Source: Oceanibaculum indicum P24 (lineage in GTDB: Bacteria; Pseudomonadota; Alphaproteobacteria; Oceanibaculales; Oceanibaculaceae). From it: a stretch of 64,000 nt of DNA. A program made the translations under genes and the position numbers. The DNA lies in NCBI RefSeq assembly GCF_000299935.1, contig NZ_AMRL01000010.1:1-64000 (forward strand). The letters run 5' to 3'. Each line of letters starts with the position of its first letter. Position 1 is the stretch's first letter. Shown one piece after another: positions 30,301 to 35,133 of the stretch. Below the pieces are notes generated by a model. That model was given only the letters and a program-made list of their open reading frames with translations, was not told where the DNA came from and searched no databases.

Positions 30301-32830
30301 AGGCAAGACAGGGCTTGCCGTCCTTGTCCGTCAGGTCGATGTCGAGGCGCACCACCGCATCGCTGCGTACCGACCCGGCGACGCGGCGGACATGGGCGTG
30401 CATGACCGGCGTGCAGGGGCCGTGCATCTCGATCCGGCCGCAGGCAAAGGGCACGGCGCTGCCGGTGGGGGTGTCATTGTCCAGCGCGATCCAGGCCTGA
30501 ATGGCGGCGTCCAGCAGCACCGGATGCAGCGGCAGCTGCGCCAGCGTGCCATGCAGCAGGCGGCCCAGCCGCAGCTCCGCCAATACGCCCCCGGCACCGC
30601 GTCTTACCGCGCGCAGCGCCTGGAAGGCGGGGCCATGGGCAACGCCGCTCGCCACCAGCCGGCGATAGCACTCGGCGGGATCGATGGTTTCCGGCAGCGA
30701 ACCGGCCAGTGCGGCGAGGTCCAGCGCCGGCAGCGGCTCCAGCAGTGCCAGGCGCAGCACGCCCTGCGCGTTGGTGGCACCCTCCGCTGTGGAGATTGTG
30801 AAGCCGAAGCCGCCTTCTGCCTGCGGCTGCAGCCGTGTCTCCACCGCGACCGGAACGGACCCGGCGCGAATCGGGCGGGTCCAGCTCACCTGCTCGAAAC
30901 TCAGCCCCTCGGTCAGCGGCGCGCCGCCGCGCGCCTGTTCCAGCGCCGCTCGGGCCGCCTCAAGGCAGGCGACGCCGGGCAATATCTGCTGCCCGCCGAC
31001 ATGGTGATCGGCCCAGTAGAAAGCCTCGCGCCCAAGCTGCGAGATGTAACGCGGCCCGTCGAGACCTGACAGGTTGCGCTGCGCCAGCGGGTGCGGGAAG
31101 GCTTGCGTATCCTTGCCGGCGAGCGAGGCATCCATCCAGTAGCGGTGCCGCGCGAAGGGATAGAGCGGTGCATGGATGCGGCGCGGCGTCTGGCCGTCTG
31201 TGTAGAGCGCGGACCAGTCCACATCCTCCCCGGCGCGCCAGCGCGCGGCGAGGTCGGCATGAGGAGCGTCCTCCAGCGCGTTACCGGCGAGGAAATTTTC
31301 CAGCGCTTCGAGCAGCCCATCCCGGTCGCTGGCGACGACAGCGGCGCGGGCCTCCATCGGCTCTCGCGCGGTCTGGAACGTGTAGGCGAGATCGGCCAGC
31401 GAGAGGCTGTCCGGCGCATCCCGCAGCCAGTCGCGCAGCCTTTCCGCATAAGCCGCGAGACGGTCCTCATCGCGGGCCGAGATCGGCAGGATGACGGGAC
31501 CGTCAAAACCACCCGCATCGGTGCGGACAGGCGCTTCCTCCAGCAGGGCATGGACGTTGGCGCCGCCGAACCCGAAGGAGCTGATGCCGGCCAGCCGGGG
31601 CCGATCAGGATCGTGGGGCCAGTCGCGCCGCTCCGCCTGGATGCGGAAGGGCGAGCCGCTGAGGTCGATCAGCCGGTTCAGCGTCTGGAAGCCGACATTG
31701 GCCGGCAGCGCGCCATGGCGCAGCGCGGCCAGCAGCTTGGCGATGCCGGCAACGCCCGCCGCCCCTTCCAGATGGCCGATATTGGTCTTCACCGACCCGA
31801 TGCCGCAGCTTTCCGGCGCGGGCTCGGTGTCCGCCGCCGCATGCAGCGCGGCGAAGGCCTGCTTCAGTCCGGCGATCTCGATCGGGTCGCCCAGCGGCGT
31901 GCCGGGGCCGTGCGCCTCGATATAGCTCACGCGGTCCGGCGTCACGCCCGCGGCGCGATGCACGGATTCGATCAGCGACGCCTGTGCGTCCGGGCTGGTG
32001 ACGGTCAGCGAGCTGGTGCGCCCGCCATGATTGACGCCGATGCCGCGGATCACCGCATGGATCGGGTCGCCATCGGCCAGTGCCCGGTCCAGCGGCTTCA
32101 GCAGCAGCACCCCGCCGCCTTCGCCACGCACATAGCCATCGGCGCGGTCGTCGAAGGCCTTGCCGCTGCCCTCCTTCGACAGCATGCCGGCCTTGGAGAA
32201 GGCAACGAAATGGTTCGGCGACCAGGCGAGGTTCACGCCGCCGGCCAGCGCCATCTCGCAATCGCCGGCGTCGAGCGCACGCACCGCCTCGTAGATCGCC
32301 GTCAGCGAGGCGGCGCAGGCGGTGTCGTTGGCGATGCTGGGGCCGTGCAGATCGAAGAAATGCGACACCCGGTTGGCGATGATCGAGAAGGCGATGCCGG
32401 TCGGCATATAGGCGTCGGTCTGCGCCAGGTGCTTTTCCAGCAGCTCCGCATAATCCCAGTGGCACACGCCCATATAGACGCCGGTGCGGCTGCCGGCGAG
32501 CTGGGAGGCGCGATAGCCCGCATCCTCGATGGCGTGCCACGCCATCTCCAGCGCGAAACGCTGCTGCGGGTCCATCCAGGCGGCCTCGCGCGGCGATACG
32601 CTGAAGAAGGGCGCATCGAAGCAATCGGCCTCCTCGATGAAGCCGCCCCAGATGCTTGCTGTTTTATTCCCGGACGCCGGATTGCCGTGCAGGGCCGCCT
32701 TGTCCCAGCGCCCCTCCGGCACTTCCGAGATCAGCGAGCGGCCCGCCGCCAGATGGCGCCAGAACTGGTCGAGCGTATCGGCCTTGGGCAGGCGCAGCCC
32801 GATGCCGATGATGGCGACGGGGCGGCTCAT
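12728..32830 (-). CDS. Trans-AT polyketide synthase PKS-A, six KS, glutarimide type
   Basis: 6,700 residues. Start chosen at the ATG at 32830, which overlaps the AT-ER stop (ATGA) and is followed at once by the KS motif VAIIGIG; an in-frame extension to 32989 has no KS-like content. Order with rough residues: KS1 4-433 (Cys172), DH 570-870, KR 890-1290, ACP (Ser1347); KS2 1432-1863 (Cys1603), DH-fold B domain 2045-2305, ACP (Ser2356); KS3 2431-2857 (Cys2595), KR to about 3300, ACP (Ser3350); KS4 3427-3852 (Cys3600), pseudo-ACP 3900-3975, cMT 4180-4460, ACP (Ser4511); KS5 4587-5002 (Cys4748), degenerate ECH 5225-5404, ECH 5445-5690, ACP (Ser5747); KS6 5841-6258 (Cys6005), degenerate DH 6420-6700. 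All KS keep Cys-His-His. No AT domain is present. Confidence 0.98.
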   Translation of the reverse strand: MSRPVAIIGIGLRLPKADTLDQFWRHLAAGRSLISEVPEGRWDKAALHGNPASGNKTASIWGGFIEEADCFDAPFFSVSPREAAWMDPQQRFALEMAWHAIEDAGYRASQLAGSRTGVYMGVCHWDYAELLEKHLAQTDAYMPTGIAFSIIANRVSHFFDLHGPSIANDTACAASLTAIYEAVRALDAGDCEMALAGGVNLAWSPNHFVAFSKAGMLSKEGSGKAFDDRADGYVRGEGGGVLLLKPLDRALADGDPIHAVIRGIGVNHGGRTSSLTVTSPDAQASLIESVHRAAGVTPDRVSYIEAHGPGTPLGDPIEIAGLKQAFAALHAAADTEPAPESCGIGSVKTNIGHLEGAAGVAGIAKLLAALRHGALPANVGFQTLNRLIDLSGSPFRIQAERRDWPHDPDRPRLAGISSFGFGGANVHALLEEAPVRTDAGGFDGPVILPISARDEDRLAAYAERLRDWLRDAPDSLSLADLAYTFQTAREPMEARAAVVASDRDGLLEALENFLAGNALEDAPHADLAARWRAGEDVDWSALYTDGQTPRRIHAPLYPFARHRYWMDASLAGKDTQAFPHPLAQRNLSGLDGPRYISQLGREAFYWADHHVGGQQILPGVACLEAARAALEQARGGAPLTEGLSFEQVSWTRPIRAGSVPVAVETRLQPQAEGGFGFTISTAEGATNAQGVLRLALLEPLPALDLAALAGSLPETIDPAECYRRLVASGVAHGPAFQALRAVRRGAGGVLAELRLGRLLHGTLAQLPLHPVLLDAAIQAWIALDNDTPTGSAVPFACGRIEMHGPCTPVMHAHVRRVAGSVRSDAVVRLDIDLTDKDGKPCLAFRDLALRLVAPKTMDEMVPAAESAEAPTVHLAGRWVERRAQADPIPRETHIYLAGFASDMAAQLAARTGLPVEALPEAPDPAARATGWFRHLHGALAARMRAKPALPQRFLVLAGPKAPAWLATPLAGLLRTAAQENPKFSGALVAVEGAADIDRLAGVLAVEATAVDDAAELRHNAAGTRFAWQPEEISPVGNAPTLNPEAAYWITGGLGRLGLILAGWLAARGARHLVLSGRRIAPDAAAEAALATLRAGGAEVHLEACDVTDAEAVARTVARIETDIGPLKGIIHAAGLLDDGYILTKAADSIAPVLMPKIAGTLNIDRATRDSDLDFLLLCSSIAASFGNAGQGDYAGGNAFLDGFAEHRTRLAEAGERHGVTLSIGWPLWEAGGMSVDATGLAALARRFGTVPMPTAAGLGALDRAFAAAAPRQVVLHGARDRIGALLAEPAPVAEKTPPPAAEPIPTDDGDLTARTIAFLKEVLAERLQMDPAQLRADRKLEEYGLDSITIVEATAQLEEALGPLSKTLFFEYVDLAGIAAHLVEERRAALMAALPGASKPKAAPAAALTAEPPAKVSAAPRPDDRQQQDQHDIAIVGLSLRVARAASQDEFWEMLSNGLDGFEAYPAERWNHAALLHPERDVLGKTVVKTGAFLKDIDRFDPRYFRISQHEAELMSPEVRLFLEASVEAFEDAGYSREYMQARYGGDVAVLVGSMTNEYDLYGFQNMLVRGALASGSYTGTVPNMVSYFYGFTGPSYFLDTMCSASSTCVHEAVHMLRAGRCKMALAGGVSLLLHPQKLIATSQEHFTSKTAEKIRGYGLGADGTILGEGVGALVLKPLADAERDGDHIYGVIIGSGISNAGVRNGFTVPNPHQQAAAIEQALEDAAIDAASISYVEGHGSGTALGDPIEVKALTQAFRKYTDAKGFCPLGTVKSNVAHLLAAAGVAGIAKVLAQLRHGQIAPSLHAEVLNPNIPFADTPFRVQRELAPWTRPRDAAGRELPRRAGVTSIGAGGMNSHILIEEHAAPPRLDMPAGAELLVFSAMSEAALIRLLARMRDHVAAHPDLVLADLAYTLQTGRNELPCRLALVADDIASVPALLAAFMASPGPDPRPAPHWHFVRSILEVEPPADAARLRQDIGARALDRVGAAWAAGASIDWDMLHEGRQPRRISLPAYPLERVRCWYPEFADAPSVVNPLGSASKLHPFIGVNRSGLEGLRYTTAIHPGELLDYSFTQGRTRSILPTVAVEIALVLGRVAGLAGPLSLRDLAVRGAPAWADGSELHAALDPQGDGLLVRLEMADAAGTRTPYAEALVQAASTALPPESVPATGEALDGAAFTARLAERGYGFGPYLEVVERALDLTGGGMLCDLAREHPQQDIFKRNMQLPPRVLAALYQAVLFDTPPSETPPLLAGIASAVLGDRVDETARLLVRPQGDGAYVVRLFDAGGAVLGALDGVRFAAADALDRAAPAPVLATANAADGLVGELRALAAAILKFPAEELNPRELFYELGFDSISLTRFAGEISEAYKVTLSPAVFFECEHIEALAAHLASRHRVAAGATVPKPAVVPLKVAAQPAVTARQSPPDGAVAIIGLAGRFPGAATAEEFFARLLAGDDLTGELPLARYGADYRARLERAGFPKRGGFLVDIDRFDAGFFRISPVEAERLDPQQRLMLETAWRALEDAGYRPEELPRDTGVFVGVTAQDYAALLRDHGVASDGYVATGNSLAMVANRLSHFFDLNGPSEAVDTACSSSLVALLRAADAVRSGRCGAALVGGVNLTLALEGFEGPHQAGMLSPEGRCKSFGAGADGYARGEGVVALLLKPLAAAERDGDRILGLLVGGAENHGGRAGSLTAPNAKAQADLVVRAMRGIDPASIACIEAHGTGTALGDPVEANGLRLAYDTLTGGNSASLPPILLGSVKSNIGHLEAAAGLAGVVKMLLAMRQGRLPASLHCAVANPHLELAGSPFRLAVETQDWPVRRDAQGRTLPRRAGISSFGFGGSNAHVVLEAYEPVSAPRRQPLPPHRFAETRYWIPGVQAETVTALVPHWVEAPLVPAGTAHARHIMVAGGIGIATLPGVELIAPSLPAEIGASYGALADMLLRTVQQALRAPGEGQVLVQLAVPDAGEAALFAGLGAMLDSIAAEHPRLLGQTITLPAGIAPAEASRLLAAEATGPCDRHVRYRADQRCVRSWNDAILPAEGVSWQEGAVTLIAGGMGGLGRLLARDIAESAPGSVLVLTGRAALDAERQAFLEELRRLGAKAEYRQVDIADEAAVAALVREVAAAHGRLDRVVQAAGMLRDGYALRKSSEDLATVLAPKLKGTLALWRACRDLPVKPSFVLFSSLAGAVGNPGQADYAAANGFLDALAEREGAEQQGAPLLAIDWPLWREGGMRVDESVEAELFRRMGQRPLETADGLGLLRRALAAGLLRLAVIAGEGERIRSFFAAADRPALPQAAPMTSSDTALRDRVAERLRQIFAEASGLPADGIDPSRPLEEYGIDSLMVTRLNAALEGPFGALPKTLLFEHRTLAALATHLAAAKTDACRRWTGLNMAAASVPVAAQPVARATAAPVSQDEPIAIIGLSGRYPGAPDLDAFWANLAAGRDAITEIPPERWDMEGFFQANADEAVANGRSYAKWGGFLEGFADFDPFFFRISPRDAAAMDPQERLFLMAAWAAFEDAGYGPTRLARQHHGRVGVFAGVTKTGYALHGPFRSEGGAMVRPGTSFASVANRVSHALDLSGPSLPVDTMCSSSLTAIHEACAHLRAGSCEVALAGGVNLYLHPANFVELSAARMLSAEGRCKSFGAGGDGFVPGEGVGCVILKPLSRALADGDRIHALIRATSINHGGHANGYTVPSPAAQRDLIRETLEKAGLSADEVTCIEAHGTGTALGDPIELDGLTQAFRKDTGASGFCALGSVKSNIGHLEAAAGIAGLTKILLQMHHGQLAPTLHASVPNPNLALADSPFRLQQELAPWQGRPRIAGLSSFGAGGANAHAIIEEWPTPSFPVAEAPRQAGGTAPLPVLLSARDPERLREMAERLLAFVEAERPVPAGDVLPIWRAKLAELLAVGEAEIDADEPLESYGIELAQLLALKGWAEDRFGQALDAARFTPAATLRQLAGPVVAAGSGAVPALADISHTLQIGREALECRLAIEAASLAELAPALRAWLAGRQNHPGLQEGNAKADRAALAGLLDATEARELAARWLAEGRLGKALALWAKGQEIDWPGVPGGRIVSLPTYPFARQRFWIPRPAQTVEAAVAAALTDSPAGRAALEAGNDLLERRIAPVLRAVLEDLPEEDVVPELRRWRQAALALLASAPAGEVADWDSFAAAHREDKALAARIALAGATLRALPDILAGRVKPTAVMFPDGGMGLVEGVYKDNPVAARFSDGLAEAASAFVAARLAAAPDRRLRILEIGAGTGGTSVCVFRALAPHRAGIAEYLYTDVSRAFLIHAERSYADSAPNLATALFDVEKPLAGQAVTPHGYDLVIAANVLHATSDMRRTLATVRETLAPGGLLLANETSAATLFTHVTFGLLEGWWRFTDPEVRIPGTPSLTPSSWRTLLEETGLVWVAGSPEEELALGQQLIAARLPEDAAVTAAAPVAATPKAPETPVMAQPSGSLRDVLLRLLAETLNVTPASINVTQSFADYGLDSILGMELVHRLRRALDIEFDQTRLFDFASVAQLEGFIAAEYPAAVASLGAAPEPAAPAVAAPAVRRSEPKEKSREPIAIIGASGRFAKSPDMDALWGHLLAGRDLVEPVSRFDLDSLYRDSTPGTYGRHGSFIDGIDQFDPVFFGISGLEATYMDPQQRLFLEEAWNTLENAGHAGADIAGRRVGVFVGCSAGDYHDLFEGEEAPGQAFWGNTISLIPARIAYLLDLKGPAVAVDTACSSSLVALHLACQSLWNGEAEMALAGGVFVHATARFYRSANQAKMLSPSGRCAAFGAGADGIVPGEAVGAVLLRPLAEALADGDTIQGVIVASGTNQDGATNGITAPSAASQERLIRSVYDGFGIDPDSIGLVEAHGTGTVLGDPIEHAALTRAFRHYTERTGFCALGSVKSNIGHATTAAGIAGLAKLLLALRHRTIPPTIHVGSGNPAIRMDDSPFFASENPVDWKASAGAPRRAAISSFGFSGTNAHAVVEEAPALPPRTGLPKGGLIVLSARTPDGLRRQAEKLLAHLDIQPAQELADIAFTLLAGRRHLHHRLALVAFDRADLAARLRLWLDGTADSGVETAELDEKDRRADPARQAEGEALIAAIRTAANPMALLPALARHYLAGDELDYGAACPAGARRVPLPTYPFERKRYWVKSAEQPKPALVAAAAKQPAITLPEPAAIQQPVASSVAPPKIRLAPLTATPAAVSATPTGTLRRLPDADGVRRLELSGSWSDAQQAKLAGELAAASTDDSVRAVLVTGDWDGTATTGDGLTAALDCAVPVVAALPASTQGAGLLAALQADFLLLAADGSYAGQPGLAPASALMDQRLGREAAHLMLAEGRALSGAELRARGAGMQVLPAGDIARTASALAAQIAQAPRLSLVELKRHMRHALPPRTDLPSGDHPLLAAIGEGATAPAGNPRRIALASPVVELEIWPDGVALLRLCERQHKNTFTPAFMDGIQEAFTAVATLPEAKVVVLTGHDGYFACGGTRDGLTELQSGATRFTDLKIYSLPLECELPVIAAMQGHGIGAGWSLGMYCDLALFGAESVYHSNYLWFGFTPGAGATLIFPERLGDDLGREVLFTAREYKGRELAARRPGLIALPAVEVLPRALAMAHALAARPRGWLVQAKSALAKPLADRLGDVLAREVAMHETTFIGNARVAERIAEAFPQAPAAEAPEPAKPTVSDGAARLARARGEIAATLAEELMIEASDIRDSSGFLDLGLDSILAVTWLRRLNGLFGIDLPATSVYAHPTVGDLAAHVARLLPDEAPAAQPEPPAQPEPAPAPAVVAPVVAEPVVATPAILPTPAPRPSRETRGAVAIIGASGRFPKAADLEAFWENIRSGRDCIEEVPADRWDIARHYHPDPQHPETSYCKWMGAIDGIDRFDAGFFTMTPREAELTDPQQRLFLQHAWQAIEDAALDPLKLGGAACGVFVGAGPSGYADLIAERNAYSLLGSSGSILAARIAHLLDLRGPSLSIDTACSSSLVAIAEACNSLLLGDCDLALAGGACVLIGPSMFIDTAKVGMLSKDGRCFTFDARANGFVPGEGVGVLLLKRLEDALADGDPVRAVIRGWGTNQDGRTNGITAPNPQAQTRLMQSVHRKFGIDPASIGLIECHGTGTALGDPIEIEGLCDAFAGSGLSEGATVIGSVKANVGHLLASAGVAGAMKAMLALERAELPPAVNFQTLNPHIRLAGAPFRVNPSLKPWPAGSTPRRVAVSSFGFSGTNAHLVLEEAPPAGSGSGAPGPYLFVLSARDRERLTDYAATMERFVAANPALDLGDLAYTLRVARSAFTTRLAFTFRDRTELLRALSSVAAGQPAEGVYFDQRDADGNADAGTLDGLARLWVAGRDVDFTGLPPDRLPKGRRIRLPGYPFARDRHWVVAAKPAAPALAPAGHPLLEEVIVTPEGLHVGLTLRAEEPWLTHHATGETRLSLGLFLPELARAALARQTGASVAGLRHLVWGRPVAVNGHPRRLSLAIRQDAAGLFYQVMADGEEMAPCHLGEALPPEAEAFRAPSLDPASMQAGEDTLPSFREFAARCAAHSGPPAPEAASVQALRRDGDMLTARLTRAAGGSGGMVMDPLCLDAVWRVLAFAENGESGALPFPYALESLTLEPAAQAGLPEALWLRLSRRAADEGWTLSLHDAGGQTLLTFYGVLTAPHEALAEIRFEEDAL
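15750..16500 (-). other. ECH (crotonase) domain embedded in PKS-A
   Basis: About 245 residues with the crotonase core: GHDGYFACGGTRDG at the oxyanion-hole region, GHGIGAGWSLGMYCDLA, and the SNYLWFGFTPGAGA stretch. It resembles the ECH2 class that decarboxylates the glutaconyl-type intermediate during beta-branching. With the separate ECH at 40952 (PksH-like, dehydrating), the cassette is complete. Confidence 0.85.
16620..17160 (-). other. Degenerate crotonase-like segment upstream of the ECH domain
   Basis: About 180 residues with a recognisable crotonase beta-alpha pattern (RAVLVTGDW, VVAALPASTQGAGLLAALQADFLLL, then an LMLAEGR helix), but without the conserved GG oxyanion pair and the usual insertions. 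It looks like an inactive duplicate that could serve in dimer packing. I see the pattern by eye only. Confidence 0.6.
19183..22552 (-). other. PKS-A module 4: KS, pseudo-ACP, C-methyltransferase, ACP
   Basis: KS4 has DTMCSSS and HGTGT. After the interrupted linker comes a C-methyltransferase with the SAM motif LEIGAGTGGT near residue 4275 and the downstream ANVLHAT stretch, then an ACP with GLDSI. There is no KR or DH, so an alpha-methyl beta-ketone is predicted. Confidence 0.88.
20905..21131 (-). other. Pseudo-ACP inserted in the post-KS linker of module 4
   Basis: About 75 residues match the ACP pattern in length and spacing (a helix ending ELLAVGEAEIDADEPLE, then SYGIELAQLLAL, then the ALDAARFTPAATLRQLAG end), but the phosphopantetheine Asp-Ser is replaced by Glu-Leu. 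It cannot be primed at the usual place. It interrupts the linker between the SARDPERL part and the ADISHTLQIGREAL part, which are contiguous after other KS domains here. Confidence 0.7.
22663..25540 (-). other. PKS-A module 3: KS-KR-ACP
   Basis: KS3 has DTACSSS and HGTGT. The KR shows GGMGGLG near residue 3058, FSSLAG, QADYAAAN near 3204 and an LRD motif (D-hydroxyl expected). The ACP reads GIDSL at Ser3350. No DH is present. Predicted outcome: a beta-hydroxyl on the unit after the glutarimide. Confidence 0.88.
25633..28537 (-). other. PKS-A module 2: branching-type KS-B-ACP
   Basis: KS2 is unusual: DTMCSASSTC at the Cys, GHGSGT in place of AHGTGT, and KSNVAHLLAAAG in place of KSNIGHLE. Between KS and ACP lies a double hot-dog fold where the His of HxxxGxxxxP is absent (the sequence reads LLDYSFTQGRTRSILP). 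Such a KS-B-ACP unit is the known branching module that adds a vinylogous carbon and sets up lactone, lactam or glutarimide rings. Confidence 0.82.
25910..26700 (-). other. B (branching) domain, inactive DH fold
   Basis: Residues about 2045-2305 of PKS-A. It starts like a DH (HPFIGVNRSGLEGLRY) but Tyr-Ser stands where the catalytic His belongs, and I find no DxxxQ motif near its end. Position and KS partner fit the B domain of branching modules; an ordinary dead DH is the alternative. Confidence 0.72.
28633..32821 (-). other. PKS-A module 1: KS-DH-KR-ACP taking the starter
   Basis: KS1 has DTACAAS at the Cys and HGPGTP in place of HGTGTA. The DH has HHVGG...P and LLDAAIQ. The KR has GGLGRLG, GQGDYAGGN and LDD (D-hydroxyl type). 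The ACP reads GLDSI at Ser1347. There is no loading domain before KS1, so the starter must arrive from a free ACP. The product would be the unsaturated acyl chain that the branching module needs as Michael acceptor. Confidence 0.87.
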
Positions 32831-35133
32831 GATCCGCCCTCCCCCAGCAGGATGGAGAAGCGGCGGGAAAGCAGGCTGGCGGTCTCCGCCATCAGCCGGT
32901 CGGCGATGATGTCGGGATGGCGGTTGCGCCAGCTTGCCAGTTCGCTGCCCGCGACCCACTGGTTGAACGCCCCCAGCGCCGGGCCGCAATGCACCTGGAA
33001 ATCGACCTTGTGCTCCAGATCGCCGGCCAGTGCCCAGCGCGTGGTGTCGCGGAAATAGCGCTTGAAGACCAGCGCCATGCGGTGCTTGGGCTGGCGCTCG
33101 GCGCGCTCCACCTCGGCGGCGCGGTAGCTCGCCTTCACATCGGCGAACACCTCGTCAAAGCTGCGCTTGAAATAGCGCTCCTCGATCTGCCGGCGCAGCG
33201 CCGGCTCGATCTCCTCCAGCGATTCGTGCTGGCGGTACAGGGAGACCAGCTTGTTGGCGCGGGCCGGGAAGAACAGCCCCTTCTTCAGCACCTGCACCTT
33301 GGAGCCCATCTCGAACATCTCGCCGGAGGGGGCGTAGTCTGTATCATAGACATTCATGCCTTCCAGCATGTCCTTCACCGCGTCGCTGGTGCCGGCCTCC
33401 ACGGTGCACTGGTTGATCGATCCGGTGAGGATGAAATCGGCCCCCAGCACGAAGACGGCAGCCGCCGCCTCTGGCGTGCCGATGCCGCCGCCGGCGCCGA
33501 CATGGATGCGCGCGAAACCGGGGAAGCGCGCCTGTGCGTCATCGCGCACCTTCAGGGTCGCCGGGATCAGCGTGAAAGGCATGCCCTGGTCGGTATGGCC
33601 GCCGGAATCGGACTCGACGCACAGCGCATCGGCCATCGGCACTTCGCGCAGCAGCGCCGCCTCGTCCGGCGTGATGCCGCCCGACTCCAGCAGGCGGGTC
33701 AGCAACCGCTCCGGCGCCGGGGAGAGGAACTGCGCTGCCACATCGGGCCGGGAAATCTTGGCGACGATGCGGTTGGCAGCTTTTATCTTCCCGCCCTCGC
33801 GGCTCAGCCCCTTGGCGCGGTAGCGCACCAGCGCCGGCGTCACCTCCATGAAGGCGGAGGCCTCGATCACCCGCACCTCATGGCGCAGCAGCAGGTCGGC
33901 GAGGTCGTCCTCCAGCTGCGGGAAATTGGCATGGGCGATGAAATTCATGCCGAAGGGCGCGCCCGGCGGAATCTCCGACCGGATGCGCTGGATCGCCTGT
34001 TCGACCGCCGGCATCGGCAGCCCACCGGCCCCGAAGAAGGCGAGCAGCCCGGCCTTCGCCATGCGGATCACCAGCTCCGCCGAGGCGATGCCCTGATACA
34101 TGGCGCCGGCAGCATAGGCGTATTTCACGCCGAAATCCTCGCGGAAACTTGCCGAGCCCAGCGTCGCGGCGCCGAAGCCGGCGGCCTTGTGGCGCGTGCC
34201 ATTCATGCGTGTGGGCGCTTCCACGGTCGGCGCTTCCGCTGTCTCTTCCGCTGCCAATTCGGCGGCGTCCAGCGGCCCGGCCTCCAGCTGGGTGCGCTTC
34301 ACCATCGGCTTCACCACTGCACCGCCGGCCGGTCCCAGCTCCTCGAAATCCTCGAAGGCGAGGCCCTTGGCCAGCAGGTAGCGGATGCTGTCGCTCCAGC
34401 GCACCGGGGCGGTGATCTGCTCGGCCATCAGCCGGGCAATCGCGTCTGGCCTGTGCGGGCGCGCGGTCACGTTGGAGATCACCGGCACTTGTGGCGCGCG
34501 GAACTCGATATCGGCGAGGAACCGGGTGAAGGCGTCACGCGCCGGCTGCATGAAGGGCGTGTGGAAGGCGCCGCTGACCTGCAGCACACGGTAATGCGAG
34601 GCGCCGGCCTCCAGGAACAGCGGCTCGGCGGCCACCACCGCCTCGCGCTTGCCCGACACCACGATCTGCTTCGGCGTGTTCACATTGGCGGCGAAGATAT
34701 CGGTCAGCCCATGCCGGCGGATGATATCCTCGACCTGCGCTGCCTCCAGTCCCAGCACCGCCGCCATGCCGCCGCCCGTCGCCTCGGCCATCAGCGCGCC
34801 GCGCTTCTGCACCAGCCGCAGACCAGTCTCGAAATCCACCACGCCGGCGGCGAACAGGGCGATATATTCGGCAACGCTGTGGCCCAGCAGGTAATCGGCC
34901 TTCGCCCCGTCCGCCACGCGCTTCAGCCAGGTCAGCGCGCCGACGACATAGAGCGCAGGCTGGGTGAACTGCGTTTGCGTCAGCCGCTCCATCGGGCCGG
35001 TCAGGCACAGCTCACGGATCGAGTAGCCGAGCACGGAATCGGCACAGGCGGTCTGTTCGGGGAAGGCCTCGAACAGCCCCTCCCCCATGCCGATGCGCTG
35101 AGCGCCCTGACCCGGAAACAGGAAGGCCTTCAT
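32827..35133 (-). CDS. Trans-acting malonyltransferase fused to PKS enoylreductase (AT-ER)
   Basis: 768 residues. Residues 1-290 form an acyltransferase: FPGQGAQ at 6-12, GHSVAEY with nucleophile Ser86, SGAFHTPF with the partner His. Residues 330-760 form a PfaD/PksE-type FMN-dependent enoylreductase (NFIAHANFPQLEDDLADLL, then HVGAGGGIGTPEAAAAVF). The AT supplies malonyl units to the AT-less PKS modules; the ER can reduce double bonds in trans. AT-ER fusions of this kind accompany glutarimide PKSs. The ATG at 35133 overlaps the ABC transporter stop (ATGA), and the next residues are the AT motif, so I prefer it to the in-frame start at 35166. Confidence 0.95.
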   Translation of the reverse strand: MKAFLFPGQGAQRIGMGEGLFEAFPEQTACADSVLGYSIRELCLTGPMERLTQTQFTQPALYVVGALTWLKRVADGAKADYLLGHSVAEYIALFAAGVVDFETGLRLVQKRGALMAEATGGGMAAVLGLEAAQVEDIIRRHGLTDIFAANVNTPKQIVVSGKREAVVAAEPLFLEAGASHYRVLQVSGAFHTPFMQPARDAFTRFLADIEFRAPQVPVISNVTARPHRPDAIARLMAEQITAPVRWSDSIRYLLAKGLAFEDFEELGPAGGAVVKPMVKRTQLEAGPLDAAELAAEETAEAPTVEAPTRMNGTRHKAAGFGAATLGSASFREDFGVKYAYAAGAMYQGIASAELVIRMAKAGLLAFFGAGGLPMPAVEQAIQRIRSEIPPGAPFGMNFIAHANFPQLEDDLADLLLRHEVRVIEASAFMEVTPALVRYRAKGLSREGGKIKAANRIVAKISRPDVAAQFLSPAPERLLTRLLESGGITPDEAALLREVPMADALCVESDSGGHTDQGMPFTLIPATLKVRDDAQARFPGFARIHVGAGGGIGTPEAAAAVFVLGADFILTGSINQCTVEAGTSDAVKDMLEGMNVYDTDYAPSGEMFEMGSKVQVLKKGLFFPARANKLVSLYRQHESLEEIEPALRRQIEERYFKRSFDEVFADVKASYRAAEVERAERQPKHRMALVFKRYFRDTTRWALAGDLEHKVDFQVHCGPALGAFNQWVAGSELASWRNRHPDIIADRLMAETASLLSRRFSILLGEGGS

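Noticed and set aside
28633-32821. KS1 as a non-elongating KS
   Set aside because: HGPGT is unusual but the catalytic His is kept and Cys and the second His are present, so condensation should be possible.
32831-32989. N-terminal extension of PKS-A
   Set aside because: In-frame but Arg/Pro-rich and lying within the AT-ER gene; the ATG at 32830 overlaps the AT-ER stop and leads straight into the KS.
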